Part shown: positions 15,514 to 25,655 of the stretch, piece by piece
How positions within the stretch are numbered: the stretch's first letter is position 1
How the letters are laid out: each line of letters starts with the position of its first letter
Assembly (NCBI RefSeq): GCF_007992715.1
Contig: NZ_BKAU01000005.1
Location: 868,001 to 932,000 of the forward strand
DNA length: 64,000 nt
Direction: 5' to 3'
Source of the DNA: Chitinophaga cymbidii
GTDB taxonomy: Bacteria > Bacteroidota > Bacteroidia > Chitinophagales > Chitinophagaceae
Made by a program: the position numbers and the translations under genes
Notes under the pieces: model-generated
Databases searched by the model: none
Told to the model about the DNA's origin: nothing
The model's input: the letters and a program-made list of their open reading frames with translations, nothing else

Positions 15514-16440
15514 TCACTTCCCCAGGAACTTCAAATTCCGCCGTATCCCCGCATATTTACTCCGCTTCAGCGGCGATTTCGCAAAGATCCGCCTGAATTC
15601 CTCCTCCGTCAGCTCCTCCCACTGTGATGTCGTAAAATTCAGCACCTCAGGTATCGGCGCGAACTCCGGAACGGTGTTAGGCCGCGAAAACCGGTTCCAC
15701 GGGCACACATCCTGGCACAGGTCGCATCCGAACATCCAGTTATCAAATTTCCCTTCCATCCCGGAAGGTATCAGCATATCCTTCAGTTCTATCGTATAGT
15801 AGGAGATGCACCGGCTGCCGTCTACCACCGTGGGGGATACCAGCGCCTCCGTGGGGCAGGCGTCCAGGCAGCGCGTGCAGGACCCGCAGTAGTCGCCGGT
15901 GGGAGGGTCGTATACCAGCGGAATGTCCACGATCAGCGTGGCGATGAAAAAGAAAGACCCGGCCTGCTTGTGTATCAGGTTGCCGTTCTTGCCGATCCAG
16001 CCCAGGCCGCTTCGCTGCGCCCAGCTGCGTTCCAGCACGGGCGCGGAGTCCACGAACCCCCGTCCCTGTATCTCCCCGAATTCCGCCCGCAACTCCGCCA
16101 GGAAGGAATTTAACCGGGCGCGGATCACCTCGTGGTAATCCTGCCCGTAGGCGTATTTGGCTACTTTGGGGGCGTCAGATACCTGCGTTGCGGCGGGGTA
16201 GTAGTTCAGCAGCAGCGTGATCACGCTCTGCGCCCCCTCCACCAGCAACCGCGGGTCTATCCGCTTGTCGAAATAATTCTCCATGTACTGCATGTTACCG
16301 TGCATGCCTTGCTTCAGCCATTGCTCCAGCCGGTAAGCGTCTTCCGTGAGCTGCTCCGCCTTCGCAATGCCGCAATGGTCAAAGCCCAGTGCGCGGGCCT
16401 TTTCCTTTACCAGCAGGGTATTTTTGTCCAGTAACTGCAT
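15514..16440 (-). CDS. queG: Epoxyqueuosine reductase QueG
   Basis: The 308-aa product catalyses the last step of queuosine synthesis in tRNA anticodons, reducing epoxyqueuosine to queuosine in a cobalamin-dependent reaction. Visible features are the N-terminal cobalamin-binding region (GFDHCGIAKAEQL, WLKQGMHGNMQYM, SWAQRSGLGWIGKNGNLI) and two [4Fe-4S] motifs near the C-terminus, CGSCTRCLDACP and CDLCQDVCPWN. Length is normal for QueG proteins without the extra C-terminal HEAT-like extension. It diverges from the DUF3857 pair. Its substrate tRNAs do not include the adjacent tRNA-Pro. Confidence 0.97.
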   Translation of the reverse strand: MQLLDKNTLLVKEKARALGFDHCGIAKAEQLTEDAYRLEQWLKQGMHGNMQYMENYFDKRIDPRLLVEGAQSVITLLLNYYPAATQVSDAPKVAKYAYGQDYHEVIRARLNSFLAELRAEFGEIQGRGFVDSAPVLERSWAQRSGLGWIGKNGNLIHKQAGSFFFIATLIVDIPLVYDPPTGDYCGSCTRCLDACPTEALVSPTVVDGSRCISYYTIELKDMLIPSGMEGKFDNWMFGCDLCQDVCPWNRFSRPNTVPEFAPIPEVLNFTTSQWEELTEEEFRRIFAKSPLKRSKYAGIRRNLKFLGK

Positions 16441-16546
16441 ATCGCCGCAAAGTTAACACATTCCGGCCCGCCACCGGCCTCATTTTATAACGGAAAATTT
16501 ATACATTTACCCCGAAAACTAATCCCTGACCTGATAATTGACCCGC

Positions 16547-18574
16547 ATGCCTACTAGAAATATCTGCCTGGGAACTGCCCTGATGCTGCTTTCCTGCACC
16601 ACGTTTGCACAGGACAAAAGCCCGGCCCGCTTCGGCAAGGTTTCCGCCGAAGACTTCAAACAGACCCGTTACGACCTCGATACCGGCGCCAGCGCTGTTA
16701 TTATGGCGGACATCGGCTCCACGGCCTTTGATTCCGGCAGCGAATGGTTCGAGCAGGTGTACAAACGCTATAAACGCATCAAAATACTCAACAAGAACGG
16801 GTACGACCTGGCGGATGAAGAGATCTACCTCCACCAGCAGGGCAGCAAGGAAGAATCCCTGCAGCACCTCAAAGCCGTGACCTACAACCTGGAAAACGGC
16901 AAGGTGGTGGAAACGAAGCTGGAATCCAAAGCGGTGTTCACCGAGAAGCTGGACAAAAACACCATCATCAAAAAATTCACCCTTCCCAACGTAAAGGAAG
17001 GCTCCATCATCGAAATATCGTATACCATCAATTCCGAATTTCCCTATTACCTGCGCTCCTGGGCTTTCCAGGGCCAGCATCCGGTGCTGTGGAGCGAATA
17101 TGAGGTGGAGCTGCCGGAGTATTACGAATACATCTTCCTGAGCCAGGGCTATAATCCTTTTTATATCAAGGACAGCGAGAATTCCCGGAAGACCTACAAC
17201 CTGCGTGTCCGTTCCCAGACTGGTTACGGTTACAGCGGCGTGAATTCGGAGAACGTGTCCGTATCGCCGGGCGTTACGCGGCACCGCTGGGTGATGAAAG
17301 ACGTGGCGCCGTTGAAGGAGGAGGGTTTTGTGACCACGCTCCGCAACCACATTGCTTCCATCGAATTCCAGCTGGCGTCTATCCGCTATCCGAACTATCC
17401 CGTGCAGCCGGTGATGAGCACCTGGCCGAAGTTCATGGAAGAGATGATGAAGGATGAGGAGTATGCGGGCCCGCTGACCAACAATAACGGCTTCCTGGTG
17501 CGTACGGTGGATGAGGTCGTCAAAGGCGCGTCAGATCAGCTCGACAAAGCGAAGCGCATCTATGCTTTTGTGCGCGATAACTATACCTGCACGGATTTCT
17601 CTGCCGTGTATGCGAAGCAGTCTCTGAAAACCACGTTCAGCAAGAAAAGTGGCAATGTGTCCGAGATCAACCTGCTGCTGGTGGCCATGCTGAAGGTGGC
17701 GGACCTGGATGCGGCGCCGGTGTTGCTGAGTACGCGCGATCATGGCAAGGTCTATGCCCTGTATCCGATCGCGGCGCGCTTTAACTATACCGTGGCGAAT
17801 GTGCATATTGCGGAGCATGATTACCAGATGGATGCTACCCGGCCTTACCTCGGCTTCGGAAAGCTGCATGCGGACTGCTATAACGGTCACGCACGTATGG
17901 TGAATGCGGAGGCTGTGCCGCTGGCCTTTGAGCCGGATTCGCTCCGGGAGATGGAGGTGACGGGCGTTTTTATTTCGCCGGATGAAAAGGGCGGGTTTAC
18001 AGGCCATTTCCAGCAGCAGGCGACCTATCTCAATTCTTACAGCCTGCGCGAGAAGGTCCGTCAGAAAGGGGAGGATGCGTATTTCAAAGAACTGGAAAAG
18101 GATTTTCGCGCGCCCATCAAGCTGAGCAATGGCAAGATCGACAGCCTGGACAGGTACAGCTTTCCGGCGGTGGTGGAATATGATTTCAAACTGGATATGG
18201 AGGATGAGAATGGCATGATCTACCTCAATCCCATGTTCTCCGAAGCCATGCGCAGCAATCCTTTCAAGTCGGCCGTCCGCCGCTACCCTGTGGAAATGCA
18301 GGCGGTGCCGGATGTGAACTATACGTTAAGCATGCAACTCCCCGAAAACTACACGGTGGAAGATATGCCGAAGTCCACCATCGTGAAGTTCAACGACGGC
18401 GAAGGCGTTTTCCAGTTCCTCACCGGCCAGCAGGGCAACATGCTGCAGATGCGCTCCCGCCTGAAGCTGAGCCGCGCTACCTATAGCCCGGAGGAATATG
18501 AAAGCCTGCGCCAGTTCTTCGACATCGTGGTGAAGAAACATGCCGAACAAATTGTTTTAAAGAAGAAATCATGA
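16547..18574 (+). CDS. DUF3857 protein with degenerate transglutaminase domain
   Basis: The 675-aa product (ATG 16547; a TTG at 16538 is also in frame) has a signal peptide (LMLLSCTTFAQ), an N-terminal DUF3857 domain (about 50-250) and a transglutaminase-like domain (about 300-450). Aligned with the next gene, its core lacks the catalytic residues: the GYGDCKAL segment is SGNVSEIN (Val371 at the Cys position) and FNHAI is FNYTV (Tyr414 at the His position). It is thus probably a non-catalytic binding protein of the periplasm or surface. Its stop overlaps the start of the second DUF3857 gene (ATGA), so the two are coupled. The process served is unknown. Confidence 0.85.
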   Translation: MPTRNICLGTALMLLSCTTFAQDKSPARFGKVSAEDFKQTRYDLDTGASAVIMADIGSTAFDSGSEWFEQVYKRYKRIKILNKNGYDLADEEIYLHQQGSKEESLQHLKAVTYNLENGKVVETKLESKAVFTEKLDKNTIIKKFTLPNVKEGSIIEISYTINSEFPYYLRSWAFQGQHPVLWSEYEVELPEYYEYIFLSQGYNPFYIKDSENSRKTYNLRVRSQTGYGYSGVNSENVSVSPGVTRHRWVMKDVAPLKEEGFVTTLRNHIASIEFQLASIRYPNYPVQPVMSTWPKFMEEMMKDEEYAGPLTNNNGFLVRTVDEVVKGASDQLDKAKRIYAFVRDNYTCTDFSAVYAKQSLKTTFSKKSGNVSEINLLLVAMLKVADLDAAPVLLSTRDHGKVYALYPIAARFNYTVANVHIAEHDYQMDATRPYLGFGKLHADCYNGHARMVNAEAVPLAFEPDSLREMEVTGVFISPDEKGGFTGHFQQQATYLNSYSLREKVRQKGEDAYFKELEKDFRAPIKLSNGKIDSLDRYSFPAVVEYDFKLDMEDENGMIYLNPMFSEAMRSNPFKSAVRRYPVEMQAVPDVNYTLSMQLPENYTVEDMPKSTIVKFNDGEGVFQFLTGQQGNMLQMRSRLKLSRATYSPEEYESLRQFFDIVVKKHAEQIVLKKKS

Positions 18575-20478
18575 TGAAGCGACTGATCTTCCTGCTTCTG
18601 GTAGGTGTACAGGCATCGGCGGCTGACCCGGAATATCCGGTAGCGGCCATCCCGCCGGCGCTGCTGAAGAATGCCAACGCGGTAGTCCGCGTACAGGAAT
18701 TGCATATCGATATGAAAGGATTGAAGGATATGCGGATCGTGACCCGCTATGCCGTGACCATCCTCAACGAAAGCGGCAGCAAACATGCGGCCTTTTATGA
18801 TTATTACGATCAGTTAAGGGAGATAAAAAGCATCAAAGGCGCACTGTACGATGCGTCCGGCAAGCAGATCCGCAAGCTGAAGCAAAGCGAGATCAAGGAT
18901 GAAAGCGCCGTGAGCGATTTTAGTTTGATGGAAGATGACCGCCTGAAGCGCCACGACTTCTATCACCGCACCTATCCCTACACGGTGGAATATGAAACGG
19001 AAGTCCGCAGCACGCAGACTTTCTACTTCCCCCGCTGGATTCCGCAAGACGATATCCTGCTGTCCGTGCAGGAAAGCCGCCTGAACATCACCGTGCCGGC
19101 GGATTACCTGCTGCGGTACAAACAGTTTTCCTATAAAGGCGAACCGGTGCAGACGCCCGGCAAAGGCACTAAGACCTTCAGCTGGGAAGTAAAAGAATTG
19201 CCGGCGCTGGAAGATGAGCCCATGGCTGCTGCTTTGCGTTACCGTACTACCGTGGTGTACCTGGCCCCGAGTGATTTTTCATACGGTACATATACCGGGA
19301 AGATGAACAGCTGGGACGATTTCGGCAGGTTCGTAGGATTGCTGAATGCGGGCCGCGACGTATTGCCGGAGAAAACGAAAGCTGAAATACATGCGCTGGT
19401 AGACGATCTGAAGGAAGACCGTGAAAAGATACGCCGCCTCTACAAATACATGCAGGAACGCACGCGCTACATCAGCATCCAGCTGGGCGTCGGCGGCTTC
19501 CAGCCTTTTGATGCCACCTACGTATCCACCAAAGGGTACGGCGATTGCAAGGCGCTGAGCAATTACATGTACGCCCTGCTGAAGGAAGCGGGCATCCGTT
19601 CGCATTATGTGCTGGTGCAGGCAGGGCAGGGGAAGAACGACCTGGTGGAAGATTTCGCCGTGAACCAGTTCAACCATGCCATTCTCTGTGTGCCTTCCGC
19701 AAAAGATACGATCTGGCTGGAATGCACCAGCCAGATATCGCCGTTCGGCTATCTCGGCCAGTTCACGAACAACCGCCCCGTATTGCTGGTCACCGAAAAC
19801 GGCGGCAAGCTCGTGTACACCCCGGATTACCGGATGGAAGTGAACCAGCAGAACCGCCTGATCAAAGCCGTGATCAATGAACAGGGCCACCTGGCTGGCA
19901 GCTCCCGCACGCAGCTCACGGGCATGCAGCAGGACTGGTACCACGGCTTCGTGCACAGCATTTCCCCGGAAAAGCAGCTCGAAATACTGAAAGAAAGACT
20001 GAACCTCCCCAGCTACGACATCAAAAAATTCCACTACAACGAATTCCCCGATGCATCCCCCGTACCGTCCATGGATGAACTGCTGGACATCACCGCCCCC
20101 AACTACGCCTCCATCAGCGGCAAGCGCCTCTTCATCGTTCCCAATGTGCTGAACCGCTCCGGTGCAAAGCTGGACGAGGCCCCCAACCGCAAGGCGCCCA
20201 TCCGCCTGAGCAATCCTTACCGGGACGTGGACACGGTGGAGATCGCTATCCCCAACGGCTACACGCCGGAATCGATATTTAAGGACGTAAGCCTGGAAAG
20301 CCCTTTCGGAAAGTACGCCGCGAGTGCAAAAGTGGAGGGGAATAAAATTACCTATATCCGGGTGATGGAAAGGAGGGAGGGGCTGTTCCCGGCAACGGAA
20401 TATGCGGCGCTGGAATCGTTCTTTAATTCGGTTTATAAGGCGGACAGGAGCAGGATTGTTTTTGTGAAGGGGGAGTAG
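18571..20478 (+). CDS. DUF3857 transglutaminase-like protein
   Basis: The 635-aa product has a signal peptide (MMKRLIFLLLVGVQASA), DUF3857 (about 50-240) and a transglutaminase core with intact residues: GYGDCKALSNYMYALL with Cys326, FNHAI with His369, and WLECTSQ supplying the acidic residue. A C-terminal DUF2569-type beta domain is possible (about 500-635). Such proteins are exported and common in Bacteroidota; cysteine-dependent hydrolase or crosslinking activity is expected but substrates are unknown. It is translationally coupled to an upstream paralogue that has lost these residues, suggesting an enzyme/pseudo-enzyme pair. Confidence 0.88.
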   Translation: MMKRLIFLLLVGVQASAADPEYPVAAIPPALLKNANAVVRVQELHIDMKGLKDMRIVTRYAVTILNESGSKHAAFYDYYDQLREIKSIKGALYDASGKQIRKLKQSEIKDESAVSDFSLMEDDRLKRHDFYHRTYPYTVEYETEVRSTQTFYFPRWIPQDDILLSVQESRLNITVPADYLLRYKQFSYKGEPVQTPGKGTKTFSWEVKELPALEDEPMAAALRYRTTVVYLAPSDFSYGTYTGKMNSWDDFGRFVGLLNAGRDVLPEKTKAEIHALVDDLKEDREKIRRLYKYMQERTRYISIQLGVGGFQPFDATYVSTKGYGDCKALSNYMYALLKEAGIRSHYVLVQAGQGKNDLVEDFAVNQFNHAILCVPSAKDTIWLECTSQISPFGYLGQFTNNRPVLLVTENGGKLVYTPDYRMEVNQQNRLIKAVINEQGHLAGSSRTQLTGMQQDWYHGFVHSISPEKQLEILKERLNLPSYDIKKFHYNEFPDASPVPSMDELLDITAPNYASISGKRLFIVPNVLNRSGAKLDEAPNRKAPIRLSNPYRDVDTVEIAIPNGYTPESIFKDVSLESPFGKYAASAKVEGNKITYIRVMERREGLFPATEYAALESFFNSVYKADRSRIVFVKGE

Positions 20479-20481
20479 GGT

Positions 20482-20779
20482 TTAAAAAATCAGGGGGTTC
20501 ATTTTTGTATGCCGCACACGCACGATGCGGATTTCTTTCCCTTTATAGCGATAAGGTAATTCTGCAGCGATGCAGTTCAAAGGCGCGGAAACTGCCATCA
20601 TTTTCCGTTTTGTATTTATCAGGAGGGCATTGTTCGGGATGAGATAGCAAACCATCTATTTTTAGCAGGATTGCACGACTTGTTTTTGCAGCATTAGCTG
20701 GTGAATCTTTCTCGATATGACGGATCAGGGTTTCAAACTGATGGAGCGCATGGCGGTCCCATTTGATATGCAATGCCAT
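20482..20779 (-). pseudogene. ParE/RelE-type toxin with C-terminal frameshift
   Basis: The start (MALHIKWDRHALHQFETLIRHI) and middle (ILLKIDGLLSHPEQCPPDKY, FRAFELHRCRI) match ParE/RelE-superfamily toxins. The uninterrupted frame ends at 20543, losing the family's last strands. If one of the two A bases at 20553-20554 (plus strand) is removed, the reading continues as YRYKGKEIRIVRVRHTKMN and stops at 20484-20482, restoring a normal toxin end of about 98 residues. A single-base insertion or a sequencing error therefore inactivates the toxin. The cognate antitoxin gene lies 3 bp upstream. Confidence 0.75.
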
Positions 20780-20782
20780 GCG

Positions 20783-21016
20783 TTAGTGCTTTAATCCATA
20801 ACGTTTCATTATGTCTTCATGTGCAACAAAGTTACCGGCTTCAATATCCGAATCGGCTTCCTCCACCTCACTATTATATTCTTCCAGCGTCTGTCGCGCA
20901 ACACCCTCTTTACGCCCTTTCAGGAACGTTTTCAACATCTGAATCACAGACTTTTTCTCTGCGTCATTTAGTCGCGTAAAGTAGTCCTGCATCTCCTGAT
21001 CTAAAGCCTTCGCCAT
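20783..21016 (-). CDS. Antitoxin of a ParE/RelE-type module
   Basis: The 77-aa product is mainly alpha-helical and acidic: an N-terminal helix (MAKALDQEMQDYFTRLNDAEKKS), a middle KGRKEG turn, then EEYNSEVEEADSDIEAG and a short end. This size and the position 3 bp before a ParE-like gene mark it as the antitoxin that would neutralise the toxin and repress the operon. No ribbon-helix-helix motif is evident, so the DNA-binding mode is unclear. It appears intact although its toxin is frameshifted. Confidence 0.75.
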   Translation of the reverse strand: MAKALDQEMQDYFTRLNDAEKKSVIQMLKTFLKGRKEGVARQTLEEYNSEVEEADSDIEAGNFVAHEDIMKRYGLKH

Positions 21017-21061
21017 TTGAGTTCATTTTATACAAATTTAAGGTTTTCTGATCAGTTCCCG

Positions 21062-22255
21062 TCACTTCTCCCTAACCCCCACCGAAATCCTCCGATCCAG
21101 CTTCCGCTCCTCATTCGGCGCATCCGCCGCCGCCTTCGCGAACATCGATCCATACCCTTCCGCCCCCATCAACTGCACCGGCCGCACATTCCCCGCCTGC
21201 AAAGAACGCAGCACCGCATCCGCCCGTTCCTGCGACAGCCGCATGTTCGCTACGCTGTCGCCTACACGGTCCGTATAGCCGCCTATTTTCACCTTCGTTT
21301 TGGGAAATGCATGCAGGATAGCCACCAGGTTCTGCACCTGCAGCTGGCTTTCTTCCGTCAGCTCCGCGCTGCCGGTCCTGAAATTGAGATTATCGAAATC
21401 AAACCACTGGTCTTTGCCGCCTTTGGTATCCGGGTCTTTCAGAAAGGTGACCAGCTGATCTTCAATGCCGCCTTTATAAGCTTCCAGCACTTTGCCGTCC
21501 GGCAGGGTCACTTTGATGGATTCGCGGGCGGGTGATTCCTCCATCACGGCATCAATGGCGGAGTCTTCCATCTGGCCGGTGGTCACGGAATCCATCGTAT
21601 TCGTATTGCCGCCGGTGTTACATCCCCGCAGCCAGTACCACAACAATAGCAGCACGGCCACCAGGAAGATCAGCATCCATATCCATCTCGTCCGTACCCT
21701 GCTTTCTGCAACGCCGGTGACATCACCCGGGCCGGTTAGTTTACGGCTGATATCACCGAGGTTGCCGATGCCCAGCACGTCTTTCAACCCCAGGCCGGCG
21801 GGCACGGCATGCAGTATAGCTTCTTTCTGGTTGTTGAGAAAAGACAGCAGGCTGGTGGCGTTGAGGTCTTCCCCGCCGGCTTGCTGGCCTACTACGCCCA
21901 CAGTGGCGGGCGCTGCGGTTTGCAGCAGGGTGTCCGCGGAAGATTCTTTAATGCCTGCATACCTGGCAATGGTGCCCGTGACCTGGCCGGCCCTGTTACC
22001 GAAAAGCGACCGCAGGATGTCCGCACCCTTACCCGGAAGATTACCGGCCAGGCTTATTTCCTTCACCATATCAGCCAGGCCCCCCGCATCCGTGGTAGTG
22101 CCCGCCTTGTGCAGCAGGCCGGTGAGAATGGCGGGGATAATGCCCCCGAGCGCTTTTTGTACGCTGGACTCGCTTTCGCCCAACTGGGTGGCTGCTTTTT
22201 GGGAAAACTCTTGGTTGAAAAGGTTTTTCAGGGTGTCAAGCAGATCGAATGCCAT
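21062..22255 (-). CDS. OmpA-family protein with DUF937 (YidB-like) N-terminus
   Basis: The 397-aa product has an N-terminal DUF937 domain (about 1-150: FSQKAATQLGESESSVQKAL, GGIIPAILTGLL), one membrane helix (about 192-210: WMLIFLVAVLLLLWYWL) and a C-terminal OmpA-like peptidoglycan-binding domain (about 285-395: FRTGSAELTEES, KIGGYTDRVGD, LSQERADAVL). It thus links a membrane-anchored helical domain to the cell wall. Such fusions are common in Bacteroidota, with no proven role. It is a single gene with its own promoter region of about 200 bp shared with divergent clpB. Confidence 0.92.
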   Translation of the reverse strand: MAFDLLDTLKNLFNQEFSQKAATQLGESESSVQKALGGIIPAILTGLLHKAGTTTDAGGLADMVKEISLAGNLPGKGADILRSLFGNRAGQVTGTIARYAGIKESSADTLLQTAAPATVGVVGQQAGGEDLNATSLLSFLNNQKEAILHAVPAGLGLKDVLGIGNLGDISRKLTGPGDVTGVAESRVRTRWIWMLIFLVAVLLLLWYWLRGCNTGGNTNTMDSVTTGQMEDSAIDAVMEESPARESIKVTLPDGKVLEAYKGGIEDQLVTFLKDPDTKGGKDQWFDFDNLNFRTGSAELTEESQLQVQNLVAILHAFPKTKVKIGGYTDRVGDSVANMRLSQERADAVLRSLQAGNVRPVQLMGAEGYGSMFAKAAADAPNEERKLDRRISVGVREK

Positions 22256-22466
22256 AACAGTGGATTTGAGGTTATAGAATCATGGTAACAAACGAAATAA
22301 CAATGTAAACATCAGGAGGGTTGACTTTTCCGGAAATAATTACAGTCGTTTCCCTTTTTTCCTGAAAATTGAGCAGTCCGGCACCATTTTTCCTGTCATA
22401 ATTGCTGCATTTACCAGTTGGATCAACATTTGCAAAACTACCGTACAAGGAGAAAAGATTAGCAAA

Positions 22467-25067
22467 ATGAATCTGAATAATTTTACCATCAAATCACAGG
22501 AAACGCTGCAGCATGCGCAACAGCTGGCTTTCAATGACAAGAATACCGCCATTGAAACGGGCCACCTGCTGAAGGCATTGCTGGCGGACGAAGATAACAG
22601 CATCGAATACCTGCTGAAAAAGAACGGTGTAAATACGGCGTTCCTGGAAAGCAAGGTGGACGAGCAAATCAAAAAATATACCGTCATCGTCAACGGCGAA
22701 GGCGGACAAACGCTCAGCCGCGATGCGAATAACGCGCTGCTGCGGGCGGGCGCAAGCATACAGGAATTCAAGGATGAATTCGTGAGTGTGGAACATCTTT
22801 TACTGGGACTACTGGGCGGAAGCGACGACACGGCCAAATTGCTGAAGTCGGCCGGCCTCACCGAAAAAGGTCTGAAAGCGGCGATCACCGAACTGCGGAA
22901 GGGAGGTACCGTTAATTCACAGACCGCGGAGGCGCAGTACAACAGTCTTGAGAAATATGCCAAGAACCTCAACGAACTGGCCCGCGCGGGCAAGCTCGAT
23001 CCGGTGATCGGCCGGGATGAAGAGATCAGGCGCACCCTGCATATTCTGTCCCGCCGCTCCAAGAACAACCCCATCCTCGTGGGGGAACCGGGCGTGGGTA
23101 AAACGGCTATCGCGGAAGGGCTGGCGCATCGTGTAGTCAATGGCGATGTACCGGAAAACCTGCATAACAAGATCATTTATGCGCTGGACATGGGTGCGCT
23201 CATGGCAGGCGCCAAATACCGCGGCGAGTTCGAGGAAAGGCTCAAAGCGGTGGTAAAAGAGGTGTCCGACAGCAATGGCGGCATCATCCTCTTTATTGAT
23301 GAAATTCATACCCTCATCGGCGCGGGCGCCATGGAAGGCGCGATGGACGCGGCCAACATTCTGAAGCCCGCCCTGGCGCGCGGTGAGCTGCGTGCGATCG
23401 GCGCTACTACGCTGAACGAATACCAGAAATATTTTGAAAAGGACAAAGCGCTGGAGCGCCGCTTCCAGAAAGTGCTGATCGACGAGCCGAGCGTGGAAGA
23501 CGCGATTTCCATCCTGCGCGGTCTGAAAGAAAGATATGAGAACCACCACCATGTGCTGATCAAGGACGAAGCGATCATTGCGGCGGTGGAGCTTTCCCAC
23601 CGGTATATTACCGACCGCTTTTTGCCGGACAAGGCGATCGACCTGATCGACGAAAGCGCGGCCAAGCTGCGGCTGGAAATGAACTCCATGCCCGAAGAGC
23701 TGGATGAGCTGGAACGCCGCATCCGCCAGCTGGAAATCGAAAAAGAAGCGATCAAGCGGGAAAATGATGAGGACAAATTGCGCGAATTAAGCGCGGAGAT
23801 CGCCCGCCTGAGCGATGAAAGGAATACTTTCAAATCGAAATGGAAAGAGGAAAAAGAGCTGGTAGACAAGGTGCAGAACGCCAAAGCGGCGATCGAAGAC
23901 CTGAAGCTGGCGGCAGAACAGGCGGAAAGGAACGGTGATTACGGAAAGGTAGCGGAGATCCGCTACGGCAAGATAAAAGAACAGGAAGAACAGGTGCTGC
24001 AGCTGACCGTGGAACTGAATGCAATATCTGCCCAACATAAACGTCTTCTTAAAGAGGAGGTAGATGCGGAGGATATTGCGGAGAATGTGGCGAAGGCTAC
24101 GGGCATCCCGGTGTCGCGCATGCTGCAGAGCGAACGCGATAAATTGCTGACGCTGGAAGATGAGCTGCATAAAAGGGTAGTGGGACAGGATGAAGCGATC
24201 ACCGCCGTGGCGGATGCTATCCGCAGAAGCCGCGCCGGGTTGCACGACCCGAAGCGCCCCATCGGTTCGTTCATCTTCCTCGGTACTACCGGGGTGGGTA
24301 AAACAGAACTGGCGAAAGCGCTGGCGGATTTCCTTTTCGATGATGAAAGTATGATGACCCGCATAGACATGAGCGAATACCAGGAGAAACATGCGGTCAG
24401 CCGCCTGGTCGGCGCGCCTCCGGGATACGTGGGATATGATGAAGGCGGGCAACTCACCGAAGCAGTTCGACGTAAACCTTATTCCGTAGTGCTGCTGGAC
24501 GAGATCGAAAAAGCGCATCCCGATGTGTTCAACATCCTCCTGCAGGTGCTCGATGACGGCCGCCTGACGGACAACAAGGGACGTGTGGTGAACTTCAAGA
24601 ACACCATCATCATCATGACCAGCAATATGGGCAGCCACATCATCCAGGAAAACTTCGAAAAGATCAACGAAGGCAACCGGGATGAGATCGTGGACGGCAC
24701 AAAAGAAGAAGTAATGAACCTGCTGCGGCAGACCATCCGCCCGGAATTCCTCAACCGTGTGGACGAGGTGATCATGTTCCAGCCGCTGCTGCGCTCCGAA
24801 GTGAGAGGAATTATTAACATACAATTACAACAACTGAAGGAGCTGGTCGCTAAAAATGGCATGATATTGGAATTTTCTGATTATGCGCTGGACTACCTGG
24901 CGGAACAGGGTTACGATCCGCAGTTTGGCGCCAGGCCGTTGAAACGCCTGATCCAGAAAGAGATCGTGAACCTCCTGAGCAAGAAGATACTGGCCGGGGA
25001 TGTGGACAAATCGAAACCCGTGCTGGTGGATGTGTTTGATGGCGTAGTGGTGATCAGGAACAAATAA
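22467..25067 (+). CDS. clpB: ATP-dependent disaggregase ClpB
   Basis: The 866-aa product is a full-length Hsp100 that rescues aggregated proteins with DnaK. Domains in order: Clp N-domain (1-145), first AAA+ with Walker A GEPGVGKT (about 206) and Walker B ILFIDEIH, coiled-coil M-domain (about 400-530, Glu/Lys-rich), second AAA+ with Walker A GTTGVGKT (about 610) and [14 protein letters not shown], and a C-terminal D2-small domain ([14 protein letters not shown]). The M-domain separates ClpB from ClpA/ClpX, and no ClpP-binding loop is expected. No CIRCE element was found upstream. A strong terminator follows. Confidence 0.98.
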   Translation: MNLNNFTIKSQETLQHAQQLAFNDKNTAIETGHLLKALLADEDNSIEYLLKKNGVNTAFLESKVDEQIKKYTVIVNGEGGQTLSRDANNALLRAGASIQEFKDEFVSVEHLLLGLLGGSDDTAKLLKSAGLTEKGLKAAITELRKGGTVNSQTAEAQYNSLEKYAKNLNELARAGKLDPVIGRDEEIRRTLHILSRRSKNNPILVGEPGVGKTAIAEGLAHRVVNGDVPENLHNKIIYALDMGALMAGAKYRGEFEERLKAVVKEVSDSNGGIILFIDEIHTLIGAGAMEGAMDAANILKPALARGELRAIGATTLNEYQKYFEKDKALERRFQKVLIDEPSVEDAISILRGLKERYENHHHVLIKDEAIIAAVELSHRYITDRFLPDKAIDLIDESAAKLRLEMNSMPEELDELERRIRQLEIEKEAIKRENDEDKLRELSAEIARLSDERNTFKSKWKEEKELVDKVQNAKAAIEDLKLAAEQAERNGDYGKVAEIRYGKIKEQEEQVLQLTVELNAISAQHKRLLKEEVDAEDIAENVAKATGIPVSRMLQSERDKLLTLEDELHKRVVGQDEAITAVADAIRRSRAGLHDPKRPIGSFIFLGTTGVGKTELAKALADFLFDDESMMTRIDMSEYQEKHAVSRLVGAPPGYVGYDEGGQLTEAVRRKPYSVVLLDEIEKAHPDVFNILLQVLDDGRLTDNKGRVVNFKNTIIIMTSNMGSHIIQENFEKINEGNRDEIVDGTKEEVMNLLRQTIRPEFLNRVDEVIMFQPLLRSEVRGIINIQLQQLKELVAKNGMILEFSDYALDYLAEQGYDPQFGARPLKRLIQKEIVNLLSKKILAGDVDKSKPVLVDVFDGVVVIRNK

Positions 25068-25108
25068 ATTTTTCTACATAAATACGACGATATACAGTTA
25101 CAGGTAAT

Positions 25109-25138
25109 ACCCGGATGATTCTTCATCCGGGTTTTTTT
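25109..25138 (+). terminator. Rho-independent terminator of clpB
   Basis: ACCCGGATGA (25109-25118) pairs perfectly with TCATCCGGGT (25123-25132) around a 4-base loop, followed by seven T residues. Confidence 0.95.
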
Positions 25139-25169
25139 ATTCGTATCTTGGTAAATAAACTGCAATCTT

Positions 25170-25655
25170 ATGTACCCGATCGGTGAAAGAGAAAAGAAAT
25201 TCATGGCGATGGCCGTGGCTTTGTCCGAACGTGGCATGGCGGCCGGTGATGGCGGGCCTTTCGGTTCGGTCATCGTAAAAGGAGATGAAGTGGTGGGAGA
25301 GGGATGGAACCAGGTGCTGAAGCTGAACGACCCCACCGCGCATGCGGAAGTGATCGCTATCCGCGACGCCTGCCAGCGGCTGCAAACCTTCCAGCTGAAC
25401 GATTGCGAGATCTTCACTTCTTGCGAGCCCTGCCCCATGTGCCTCGGCGCTATCTACTGGGCGCGCCCGGCCCGTGTGTTCTACGCCAACACCAAGGAAG
25501 AGGCGGCGGCCATTCATTTTGACGATTCTTTTATTTACGAGGAGATCAACGTGCCGCATGGGCAAAAGAAGATACCTTTCATTGCCTTCCCCAATGAAGC
25601 GGCCAGGGATGTATTCCGCGTCTGGAAAGAGAAAGGGGATAAAACACTGTATTAA
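25170..25655 (+). CDS. guaD: Guanine deaminase-like cytidine-deaminase-fold enzyme
   Basis: The 161-aa product has the deaminase zinc site: HAE (with the catalytic Glu) at about 58-60 and PCPMC at about 87-91. The surrounding sequence closely follows Bacillus GuaD: GGPFGSVIVKGDEVVGEG, NDPTAHAEV, TSCEPCPMCLGAIYWARP, FDDSFIYEEI. GuaD turns guanine into xanthine. The tRNA adenosine deaminase TadA is the main alternative, but the C-terminal DDSFIYEE segment favours guanine deaminase. Its stop codon overlaps that of the convergent anti-sigma gene (shared TTAA at 25652-25655). Confidence 0.88.
   Translation: MYPIGEREKKFMAMAVALSERGMAAGDGGPFGSVIVKGDEVVGEGWNQVLKLNDPTAHAEVIAIRDACQRLQTFQLNDCEIFTSCEPCPMCLGAIYWARPARVFYANTKEEAAAIHFDDSFIYEEINVPHGQKKIPFIAFPNEAARDVFRVWKEKGDKTLY

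Noticed and set aside
22256-22466. CIRCE or other heat-shock operator before clpB
   Set aside because: No such inverted repeat could be seen.
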